Virus record (IMG/VR): IMGVR_UViG_3300020176_000099 | Coordinates: 1 to 23,690 of that record | DNA length: 23,690 nt | Source of the DNA: a virus | Direction: 5' to 3' (one strand) | In this document: positions 14,143 to 20,569 of the stretch, one piece after another | Layout of the letters: every line of letters starts with the position of its first letter | Numbering within the stretch: position 1 is the stretch's first letter | Made by a program: the position numbers and the translations under genes | The notes under the pieces: model-generated | What the model was told of the DNA's origin: nothing | What the model saw: the letters and a program-made list of their open reading frames with translations, nothing else | Databases searched by the model: none

Positions 14143-14856
14143 CTATTCGCCCAGCCTGAACCCGTCCCTGTACTTGGCGTCCAGCATGTAGTGCGTGTAG
14201 TCGTTTTGGTGCCTGGCGTAGCATATTTCCTTTCCTTCAGAACGCATGTATGCGCCGAGGAGGTACTGCGGCGTGGTCTTCACGGTCAGCCTCCTCCGAG
14301 TCCTGTCGTCGGCGTCGGCGAGGCCGTTGTCCTTTATCCAATCCCTGAGCACTCCGAACCACTTGAGGTAACCGTCCCTGACCTTGTCGCAGGAGAATCG
14401 GAGCACCCCGATGTTGGGCACCGCTGTGAGTCCGGCCCTGTAAAATGGTATACGGTCCGTTATGCCCATCCGGGTCATCAGGTTCAGCGTCTCGATGCAT
14501 GGGAGTGACCTCTCCGTCGGCACCCCCAGGTCGCAGACGGCGTCGCAGTCCGGTCGGATCGAGAGGGGGGACCTGAGGTACACGTCCCCGTCCACAAGGA
14601 CCTCGTTGGTGCCGATAAGGGGCAGGGCCGCGAGCTTCATGTCGTCCAACATGAAGAACCCGTCCGTGGGGATCACCCTGACGTCCTCATATGCGTCGCC
14701 GAGCAACGGCAGGGATTCATGGTCCGTGTACAGCGCGACCTTGTGGAACCTCCTCGCGGAGGATGCGCAGCCACGGTACACAGAGACGGCCTTCGCGATG
14801 TTCTCCGGCCTCCCCAGCTTGACGGTGAATGTGTGTACTATGGTGTCTACGGTCAT
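14143..14856 (-). CDS. Glycosyltransferase-like protein (GT-A type, DGD motif)
   Basis: 237 residues from the ATG at 14856, which overlaps the DHFR stop as ATGA; the frame extends upstream, but that part is inside DHFR. The N-terminal strand DTIVHTFTV, a KVALYTD segment, and KLAALPLIGTNEVLVDGDVYL with a DGD sugar-nucleotide/metal motif (about residues 99-101) suggest a GT-A-fold transferase, comparable to GT8-like or DUF6734-like proteins. Donor and acceptor are unknown. It is the last gene of the minus-strand operon that starts at 17652 and the second glycosyltransferase-type gene in the window. Phage transferases commonly modify DNA bases or host surface glycans; neither is shown here. Confidence 0.65.
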   Translation of the reverse strand: MTVDTIVHTFTVKLGRPENIAKAVSVYRGCASSARRFHKVALYTDHESLPLLGDAYEDVRVIPTDGFFMLDDMKLAALPLIGTNEVLVDGDVYLRSPLSIRPDCDAVCDLGVPTERSLPCIETLNLMTRMGITDRIPFYRAGLTAVPNIGVLRFSCDKVRDGYLKWFGVLRDWIKDNGLADADDRTRRRLTVKTTPQYLLGAYMRSEGKEICYARHQNDYTHYMLDAKYRDGFRLGE

Positions 14857-15320
14857 GGCGACACGGTCCTCGATAACCTGACGAAGTGATAGTCGAACCC
14901 CGGGGCCGAGTGCGTTTCCCGAGACGCCTCCGCCCACTCTGGCCCGATCTCCGGGAACATGGAGTCGCCGGCGTAGTCCCGGTCAATGAGAGTCATCTCA
15001 ATGGCGTCCGCAATCTGCAGCGCTTGCCGGTAAACCTCGGAGCCGCCTATAACCATCGCGTCGGGGTAGTCCCGGACCGCGTCCATTATAGACCCCCTGA
15101 CCTCGATCCCGTCGCCGGTCCAGTGGCCCCTCGTCAACACCACGTTGGTCCTGCCGGGTAGGGGCTTTCCTATCGACTCGAAGGTCTTCCTGCCCATAAT
15201 CACTGGACGACCCATGGTTATGGCCTTGAACCTCCTGAGGTCCTCGGGAAGGTGCCAGGGCAGCCTGTTTTCGATGCCGATAACGCGGTTGGCGGCCATC
15301 GCCACGACTATGGTCACCAC
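14853..15320 (-). CDS. folA: Dihydrofolate reductase
   Basis: 155 residues. It reduces dihydrofolate to tetrahydrofolate with NADPH, sustaining thymidylate synthesis during phage replication. The family motifs are all present: AANRVIGIENRLPWHLPEDL with catalytic Asp27, MGRKTFESIG, LPGRTNVVLTR and the NADPH-binding VIGGSEVY. The start codon is GTG at 15320; an in-frame GTG follows directly, and the first ATG (15299) would cut off the first beta strand. It overlaps the preceding gene by 7 bases and the following one by 4. No thymidylate synthase gene is present in the window. Confidence 0.95.
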   Translation of the reverse strand: MVTIVVAMAANRVIGIENRLPWHLPEDLRRFKAITMGRPVIMGRKTFESIGKPLPGRTNVVLTRGHWTGDGIEVRGSIMDAVRDYPDAMVIGGSEVYRQALQIADAIEMTLIDRDYAGDSMFPEIGPEWAEASRETHSAPGFDYHFVRLSRTVSP

Positions 15321-15760
15321 GACCGGTCCCTCCTCAGGGTGGCGGATATCCCGACGGTCACGTACGCAGTGCCCCCGTGCAGGGCGGCGTTCAGGTATAC
15401 CATGTCCCTCTTCATCCTCTTGGCGAACAGCATGCCGAACAGCGGCGCGGAGTAGTTCATCGAGGGGTAGTCGCTGCTGCGAAAGTGCATGCCGTAGCCT
15501 GCGTAGGGGGACACCCAGGAGTCCTTGCCCCTGGTGGTCCAGCCCACGGACGCGTGGAACAGGGTGCCGTGGGTGATGTAGTGCGTGAGGTGGCTGGTGT
15601 ATCCGGCCTGGACCAGCACCCGGCCCTGCCTGTGCCTCGCCCCCAGGTCCAGGAGCGGGGTGTTGTCGGTCGACGCGCCCCCGCCCATGTGGAGGGAGGT
15701 TTGCCCGGCGGCCGAGAGGCCGGTTATTGCCATCGTCAGTATTATCAGGAGCCTGGTCAT
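15314..15760 (-). CDS. Exported protein, small outer-membrane-barrel-like
   Basis: 148 residues from the ATG at 15760. A Sec signal peptide is clear: MTRLLIILTMAITGLSAAGQ, with likely cleavage after AAG or AGQ. The mature part alternates polar and hydrophobic residues in strand-length runs (RVLVQAGYTSHL, LFHASVGWTTRG, WVSPYAGYGMHF, AYVTVGISATL), typical of small outer-membrane beta-barrels, and ends in Trp near a final strand. About 128 mature residues would allow roughly eight strands. Position is unusual: between an unknown gene (2-base gap) and DHFR (7-base overlap). A surface role such as blocking superinfection or changing the envelope at infection is plausible but inferred. The upstream open frame beyond 15760 is antisense noise within the neighbouring gene. 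Confidence 0.72.
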   Translation of the reverse strand: MTRLLIILTMAITGLSAAGQTSLHMGGGASTDNTPLLDLGARHRQGRVLVQAGYTSHLTHYITHGTLFHASVGWTTRGKDSWVSPYAGYGMHFRSSDYPSMNYSAPLFGMLFAKRMKRDMVYLNAALHGGTAYVTVGISATLRRDRSW

Positions 15761-15762
15761 GG

Positions 15763-16278
15763 TCACATTTCGTTTATCTCTATCTCTATGTCGTGCGGGG
15801 CCGGGTTGTTGCCGCCGAAGAACGGCCTGAGCAGGTAGGAGACCGCGGAGGCAGGGACCGGGGCGTGCGCGATGCCGATCACCGAGGTCCCTTCCGTGAC
15901 GGTCAGTGTGTGGTGCTTGTCCTTCCTCGTGAGGTGGACTCCGACTTCCTGCCCGATCCCAACCCTGCATATCTCCTTGTACTTCCTCTCCTTGCTTGCG
16001 TACCAGTAGGCCCACAAAGACACCGTGTCGGTCGGGGGGTCGTAGTGCCACCCGAACCTCACGCTGTTGCAGTGGTGGAACGGCACCGGCTTTAGTCCCT
16101 TGAGGGGTATGGAGTTCACGTACCCGACCCCAATGAGCTTGTTTATGTCCGCCTGGTCTTCGGAAGGCAAGGTGTACCTGCAGCTTTCCTTGAACTTGAC
16201 CCTGTAGTGCAGCTCCTGGCTACCCAACATGACCGAGGGCATCCTGAATGGGGCGTGCGTGCCCTTCTTTATTACCAT
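15763..16278 (-). CDS. Unknown beta-rich protein
   Basis: 171 residues from the ATG at 16278. The ATG overlaps the TATATA core itself (16276-16284), so if that box is a promoter the true start may be the Met at 16242, giving 159 residues. The sequence is rich in aromatic and strand-like segments (SVRFGWHYD, VSLWAYWYASKERKYKEIC, VGVHLTRKDKHHTLTV), suggesting a soluble beta-sandwich, perhaps carbohydrate- or surface-binding. No signal peptide or catalytic signature. It lies between the lipoprotein and the exported barrel-like protein in one operon. Family not recognised. Confidence 0.75.
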   Translation of the reverse strand: MVIKKGTHAPFRMPSVMLGSQELHYRVKFKESCRYTLPSEDQADINKLIGVGYVNSIPLKGLKPVPFHHCNSVRFGWHYDPPTDTVSLWAYWYASKERKYKEICRVGIGQEVGVHLTRKDKHHTLTVTEGTSVIGIAHAPVPASAVSYLLRPFFGGNNPAPHDIEIEINEM

Positions 16279-16284
16279 ATATAG
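16276..16284 (-). promoter_or_regulatory. Possible TATATA box overlapping a start codon
   Basis: The minus strand reads CTATATATG, where the last three bases are the first ATG of the 15763-16278 frame. It resembles the recurrent box but lacks the usual gap, so it may be fortuitous or may show that the gene starts downstream. Confidence 0.3.
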
Positions 16285-16288
16285 TGGT

Positions 16289-16837
16289 TTACTTTTTGTA
16301 GCAGCCGTAGGGGCCGTCGACTATCCGGCAGTTCGCCTCCAGGCTGTCCCATATCGGCCTTGTGGATCCCGACTCAGTTATTGCCTTTTCGTAGGTCTGC
16401 TTGGGCACCCATTTGTCGTTGTTCCACCTGACCCCAACCGGGTTGCCAAGGAAGAAGTATGCGGAGAACGCCAGCGCCACGAACTTCAGGAGGTTGGCGA
16501 TGTAGTTGTTTGCGAGGAACGCGGGAGTGTAGCTGGTGGTGGGGTCGAGTATCTTCGCGAAGAAGGCGAACAGGAAGACAATCAGACACGCCACCGATAG
16601 CACCAGGTGAAGGGTCCGGTCGTCCCTCTTTGAGGCGTAGTAGAAGGACTGCTCGAGGGTGGGTGAGATCATGTATAAGGTCTCCTCCTTTTGAACCGGC
16701 TTTCCGACCGCACTGTCGTAGACCCAGTCGGTCTTCTCGGTCTGTGTGCCCTGGATGCGGTCGTCTGTCTTGAAGTCGGGGCCACCGCAGGATGACAGCA
16801 GTACACCGGCGATGATAGAGATTATAATGTTTCTCAT
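16289..16837 (-). CDS. Lipoprotein with two membrane segments, next to the lysozyme
   Basis: 182 residues from the ATG at 16837. A lipoprotein signal is present: MRNIIISIIAGVLLSSCGG with lipobox LSSC and Cys17. Two further hydrophobic segments, about 77-96 (LHLVLSVACLIVFLFAFF) and 111-131 (IANLLKFVALAFSAYFFL), could span the inner membrane. The C-terminal 50 residues are polar, with two Cys near the end. It directly follows the lysozyme gene after 41 bases, the usual place for a holin, antiholin or spanin, but a lipidated N-terminus plus two helices is not a standard layout of any of them. The open frame upstream of 16837 is out of register with the lysozyme and is not coding. Confidence 0.78.
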   Translation of the reverse strand: MRNIIISIIAGVLLSSCGGPDFKTDDRIQGTQTEKTDWVYDSAVGKPVQKEETLYMISPTLEQSFYYASKRDDRTLHLVLSVACLIVFLFAFFAKILDPTTSYTPAFLANNYIANLLKFVALAFSAYFFLGNPVGVRWNNDKWVPKQTYEKAITESGSTRPIWDSLEANCRIVDGPYGCYKK

Positions 16838-16878
16838 GGCTTTTCCTTTTTGTATAGAAAACCTGCCGGCGTGTTGGG

Positions 16879-17652
16879 TCAGAGGCCCGAAAGGAACATC
16901 TCGCTCTCCGTCTTCCTGCGTCCGACTATCCCGCCGAACTTTCTGACGAACTTCCTGTTGTACTCTTTCTCTATGCCCTTGCCCGCCGCGACGTAGTCTC
17001 CCTTCTTCAGGTGCCTCATGAACTTGCACGAGAACAGGCCCCTCGCGCCCTTGTTGAACGCGACCGACACGAGTGCGTCGTACATCTCCTGGGTGAGGGG
17101 TATGTCGTGCCCCGCACTCTTCCACTTGCCGAACCTCCTCTTGATGTCTGCCTGCACGGACTCCAGGTCCTGATCTAGTAGGCGGTCCGCCTCCCGCCTT
17201 GTTATCTGCTGCCCCAACTTGTACTTGGACCTGCCCTTGGGCTCGGCGTGGCCCCACCCGATGGTTATCTTGCCGTCCCGGATGTCGTACCCGCGCAGCC
17301 TCAGGCTCTCGTGGGACTTTATCAGGTCGATGCCGGCCTGGGATATCTCTAGCTCCTCCACGTCCCTGTACCTTTCGTCGGACTTGGATGCCTTCCTGCC
17401 CGTCCACGCCCTGACAAGGTCGCTGTCGGCTATCGCAGTTATGGCGCTCTCCAGCCTGTCCGCCTCCGTGTACGCGAGCGCCGACGCGATTACCCCGGCC
17501 AGTATCTTCGTCCTGGCGGCCATCGGCAGCGCCTTGACCCTCTTGGCCGCGGCGGACAGCATGCCGAGCAGTCCCCCGCCCGACTCCGACACTGCAAGTG
17601 CCATGCAATCCATAAGTGCCGAGTGTTCCTCGTGTGTGTAAAGTCTCTCCAT
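16879..17652 (-). CDS. Endolysin-type lysozyme (GH24) with N-terminal extension
   Basis: 257 residues. The GH24 domain fills about residues 100-257: catalytic Glu115 in IKSHE, Thr130 in KITIGWGH, then an ALVSVAFNKG helix and the closing GIVGRRKTESEMFL. These hydrolyse peptidoglycan glycan strands. In T4-type enzymes the catalytic Asp lies 9 residues after the Glu; here that position is Ile124, with Asp at 123 and 126, so the active site is slightly shifted. The first 95 residues are Ala/Leu-rich with a hydrophobic stretch (ILAGVIASALAY) but no clear signal peptide; they may be a membrane-anchoring or virion-attachment part. The start at 17652 follows an AATATATAC box by 3 bases. It heads the six-gene operon down to 14143. 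Confidence 0.87.
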   Translation of the reverse strand: MERLYTHEEHSALMDCMALAVSESGGGLLGMLSAAAKRVKALPMAARTKILAGVIASALAYTEADRLESAITAIADSDLVRAWTGRKASKSDERYRDVEELEISQAGIDLIKSHESLRLRGYDIRDGKITIGWGHAEPKGRSKYKLGQQITRREADRLLDQDLESVQADIKRRFGKWKSAGHDIPLTQEMYDALVSVAFNKGARGLFSCKFMRHLKKGDYVAAGKGIEKEYNRKFVRKFGGIVGRRKTESEMFLSGL

Positions 17653-17655
17653 GTT

Positions 17656-17664
17656 GTATATATT
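17656..17664 (-). promoter_or_regulatory. AATATATAC promoter box before the lysozyme
   Basis: On the minus strand AATATATAC is followed by AAC and then ATG, predicting a leaderless lysozyme mRNA. The TATATA core is symmetric and might also serve the plus-strand gene starting at 17705. Confidence 0.62.
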
Positions 17665-17704
17665 AGGATGCGCGGCTGAAACAACCGGCCGGCATGCGGA
17701 TAGA

Positions 17705-19516
17705 ATGCACATGATATTGAACATTCTCACGAGGTGCACCAGGCCGGGCAACATGCCGAAGATTATAGAGTCCGTCGCCAAGGCGGGCGAGGGTATCGAA
17801 GTCAGGTGGCTGGTCGTGTTCGACACCTCGAGGCTCAAGGACATAGACGCAGACATACTCTCCGCCCTGCACTCCGCCGGCGCGAGGATGCGGTTCTCGG
17901 CGGGCCGCGACGGTGACTTCGGGCACGGGCTCCTGAACGAGGCGCTGGACTCTATATCCGAGGGTTGGGTCTACATACTGGACGACGACAACATCATCCA
18001 CGATCGGTTCTGGGGCAGGGCGGCGCTGGCTGTCCGGGAGGCCGAGGGCACCGGCGGCCGCAGGGCCGTGGTGTTCAACCAGAGGATAGACGGCAAGGAC
18101 TTCACCGGGCAGGAGATCAGGTACGCCGCGCCGGAGAACATGCGGGTGGGTGGCGTGGACTCTGCCCAGCTCCTGATCAGGAGGGACCTTGTGGGAGACC
18201 GCAGGCTGAGGGAGATGACCTACGTCGCCGACTCGGTCTTCGCGGAGGAGCTCCACAGGGACCACCCCTCAGAGTTTCTGTTCCTGGACGAGGAGCTGTG
18301 CTACTACAACTACTTCCACAAGCCGTCCAAGGCGAGGCTGCCCAAGATAATGCTTAGGTCAGACGACCCAATCGAGCTTAGGTCGGAGAAGAGGCAGTGG
18401 TACGAGTCAGACGAGCTCGACGTCTCGCACGTCACCGAGTTCTCGGACAGGCAGGTCGCCCTGGTGGACCCCGACCTTATCCTGGACGTGGGCGGCGGCC
18501 TGTCCGCCCCCGGGCACCTTGCGACCAGGTCGGTTACGGTGGGCAGGACCTTCGACCGGATAGGCGACATGGCCTACAACGCCGCCATGATAAGCATGCT
18601 CGGCGGGGACCACCACGGGAAGGTGTCGTTCTTCACCCCCATGTACAACACAGGCGACAGGCTCCACAGGCTTTACGAGTCCTTCAGGGCGCAGACTCAC
18701 CAAAACTGGGAGTGGGTTCTGGTGAACGACTCCACGGACGGCGGCAAGACGCTTAAGATGGCGGAGGCGCTGGCGGCGGACGACTCCAGGATATCGCTAT
18801 ACGACTTCAGGCAGAAGAGCAGGGGGGTTATAGGCGAGTCCAAGTACAGGGCGGCCATGCTCGCCAAGGGCGAGGTGCTGGCCGAGATAGACCACGACGA
18901 CTTTATCCTGCCAGACAGCGCGCAGTTGCTGCTGAGGGCGTTCGAGAAGCACCCCGACGCGGGCTTCGCTTACACCGACTGCGTCGAGATTCTCGAGGAC
19001 TGGAGGACAACGCTCATGTACCCCGAGGGCTTCTGTTTCGGGTACGGTAAGTACAGGACGGAAAACTGCATGGGCGTCGACATGAACGTGAACGAGTCCC
19101 CTAACATCAACCCCAAGACCATAAGGCACATAGTCGGTGTGCCCAACCACATCCGCGCATGGCGCAGGGACACCTACCTGGCGCTCGGCGGCCACAACCG
19201 CAGGCTCTCGATCGCGGACGACTACGAGCTGGTGGTCAGGACCTTCCTGAACACGAGGTTCGTCAGGATAAGGAAGAACTGCTACCTGCAGTTCATATAC
19301 AAGACGCCGGGATCGACCAACACCCACGAGCTCGCGCGCGCGGACATCCAGCGCAGGGTCAGGACCATAAGCGACTACTACAACGTGGCGATATCCAGGC
19401 GTTTCGCCGAGCTGGGTGTCGAGGACTGGGCCTACATGCACAACCAGTCTAATCCCCTGACCGCCCCTAGCAGGTACGGCGACGAGGAGGGTGCGGTAAA
19501 CTACGACCTCGATTGA
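17705..19516 (+). CDS. Two-domain glycosyltransferase (tandem GT-A/GT2)
   Basis: 603 residues from the ATG at 17705; a Met at 17711 is equally possible. The frame is open from 17651, but that stretch crosses the promoter box. The first GT-A domain opens with MILNILTRCTRP and carries YILDDDNII at about 90-98, a DxD-type metal site. The second, from about residue 307, is a typical GT2 domain: VSFFTPMYNTGDRL, QNWEWVLVNDSTDGG, EIDHDDFILPD (about 394-404), and a late RLSIADDYELVVR, the usual acidic catalytic-base region. Two active sites suggest assembly of an alternating or two-step glycan. Target may be host surface, virion protein or modified DNA; not determinable. It converges with the gene at 19521 after 4 bases. 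Confidence 0.88.
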   Translation: MHMILNILTRCTRPGNMPKIIESVAKAGEGIEVRWLVVFDTSRLKDIDADILSALHSAGARMRFSAGRDGDFGHGLLNEALDSISEGWVYILDDDNIIHDRFWGRAALAVREAEGTGGRRAVVFNQRIDGKDFTGQEIRYAAPENMRVGGVDSAQLLIRRDLVGDRRLREMTYVADSVFAEELHRDHPSEFLFLDEELCYYNYFHKPSKARLPKIMLRSDDPIELRSEKRQWYESDELDVSHVTEFSDRQVALVDPDLILDVGGGLSAPGHLATRSVTVGRTFDRIGDMAYNAAMISMLGGDHHGKVSFFTPMYNTGDRLHRLYESFRAQTHQNWEWVLVNDSTDGGKTLKMAEALAADDSRISLYDFRQKSRGVIGESKYRAAMLAKGEVLAEIDHDDFILPDSAQLLLRAFEKHPDAGFAYTDCVEILEDWRTTLMYPEGFCFGYGKYRTENCMGVDMNVNESPNINPKTIRHIVGVPNHIRAWRRDTYLALGGHNRRLSIADDYELVVRTFLNTRFVRIRKNCYLQFIYKTPGSTNTHELARADIQRRVRTISDYYNVAISRRFAELGVEDWAYMHNQSNPLTAPSRYGDEEGAVNYDLD

Positions 19517-19520
19517 ACGG

Positions 19521-19859
19521 TCACTCTTCAGGTTCGGCCTCTAGGTCCGACTCCTCCGCCTTCTCATCATCGGAAACGAGCCAACGGTTGAAGTCAACGT
19601 CGTCTATCCTGCCGAATATCTGTCCGTAGGGCACGACCTTGGACCTGACCGACGCGACCATAAAGTCCATGGTCGGCCTCTCGGACTCACTATTGGAAAT
19701 CGCGGCATCGAGGTCGTCGCTCAGGGTGAGCACGTCCCCATCATCCTTGTAGAAGTAGGTCGCCTCGTAGTACTCCGAGTCGTATACAGCGGACAAAAGC
19801 ACCAAGACACCGTCGCCTATCTTGCCCAGGTACTCGAGAACCGAGAACTCCGGGGTCAT
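19521..19859 (-). CDS. Unknown small acidic protein
   Basis: 112 residues, strongly acidic at the C-terminus (DDEKAEESDLEAEPEE). The N-terminal half has strand-like pieces (VLVLLSAVYDSEYYEATYFY). The ATG overlaps the upstream stop as ATGA at 19856-19859, so it is translationally coupled to the 86-residue gene. No family recognised; no signal or membrane segment. Confidence 0.75.
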   Translation of the reverse strand: MTPEFSVLEYLGKIGDGVLVLLSAVYDSEYYEATYFYKDDGDVLTLSDDLDAAISNSESERPTMDFMVASVRSKVVPYGQIFGRIDDVDFNRWLVSDDEKAEESDLEAEPEE

Positions 19860-20116
19860 ATCCTGAAGTCGATCTTTTTTATCTTGTCGTCGGTGTCGGT
19901 GAACACCACGCTGATCTTGTCGACGAGCTTGACCTCCCTAGTGATGCCCGTCAGCTCGGCCACCATGACGTCCTTCCTGTACCCGACGTCCACGGACGGG
20001 ACCTCGCCCAGGAACCTCTGCATATCCTGCGCCATTGTGTGTATGCTCCAGTCTTCGCCCTTGAAGTTTATTCCGGATACGTACTTCCTGATCAGGTCCG
20101 CCTTCATTGAGTTCAT
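19856..20116 (-). CDS. Unknown small protein coupled to the 19521-19859 gene
   Basis: 86 residues from the ATG at 20116, with another in-frame ATG at 20107. Charged, with alternating strand-like segments (KDVMVAELTG, KLVDKISVVFTDTDD). Overlaps the following gene by 4 bases and lies 19 bases after the GIY-YIG-like gene. No family recognised. Confidence 0.75.
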   Translation of the reverse strand: MNSMKADLIRKYVSGINFKGEDWSIHTMAQDMQRFLGEVPSVDVGYRKDVMVAELTGITREVKLVDKISVVFTDTDDKIKKIDFRI

Positions 20117-20135
20117 TTCGAGTCGTTGTTTTTTT

Positions 20136-20477
20136 TTACATGCTGCGGACGCCGCCCCTCTCCCTCACGTAGTCGTTGTACATCTCAACAGTCTCCAGCC
20201 CGTCGTGGGTTATCTGGCATATCCTGAGGAAGTCGGCGATGTTCGCGCGCTCGAGGGAGAACCACTCGCCGGACACCCGGTGTGCCCTGAAATGTCGGTG
20301 AAGGGCTCTCTCGATCTTCACCGCCCACTTGGAGACGAAGAATGACTCGACGACCATCTCGTTGGAGTTACCGGTGCTGAACTCCCTTATCCTGTCGTGC
20401 ACCTCCCTCTTGGTGTGCCCTATCTTGTAGACCCTCTCGCCATCCCTGACGGACGATATCAGATACACCTTCAGCAT
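20136..20477 (-). CDS. GIY-YIG superfamily protein, T5orf172/MUG113-like
   Basis: 113 residues. The N-terminus VYLISSVRDGERVYKIGHTK gives the two short strands of a GIY-YIG-type fold (YLI...YKIG), followed by a conserved Arg (DRIREFSTGN), an IERALHRHF helix with the likely catalytic Glu, and GEWFSL. This layout matches the T5orf172/MUG113 branch, small stand-alone nucleases or nuclease-like DNA-binding proteins in phages. Substrate unknown. A TATATAG box ends 3 bases before the ATG. First gene of a three-gene minus-strand unit. Confidence 0.8.
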   Translation of the reverse strand: MLKVYLISSVRDGERVYKIGHTKREVHDRIREFSTGNSNEMVVESFFVSKWAVKIERALHRHFRAHRVSGEWFSLERANIADFLRICQITHDGLETVEMYNDYVRERGGVRSM

Positions 20478-20480
20478 TCG

Positions 20481-20488
20481 CTATATAT
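20481..20488 (-). promoter_or_regulatory. ATATATAG box before the GIY-YIG-like gene
   Basis: The minus strand reads GGATATATAG, then CGA, then ATG (20477). The core-to-ATG distance of 4 bases equals that at 13591 and 17652. Confidence 0.52.
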
Positions 20489-20536
20489 CCGCCCGGCCCT
20501 ATTCCCCAATAAGTGGTTTTGGGATAAGGGATCCTG

Positions 20537-20545
20537 AATATATAC
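20537..20545 (+). promoter_or_regulatory. AATATATAC promoter box before the tail fibre
   Basis: Exact box, 24 bases before the fibre ATG at 20570. The leader (ending TTTAACACCCAAT) has no Shine-Dalgarno sequence. Confidence 0.62.
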
Positions 20546-20569
20546 CTGACAAGACGTTTAACACCCAAT

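Noticed and set aside
16838-17608. Long open frame joining upstream sequence to the lipoprotein
   Set aside because: The upstream part is out of frame with the lysozyme on the same strand and has shadow composition; the signal peptide fixes the start at 16837.
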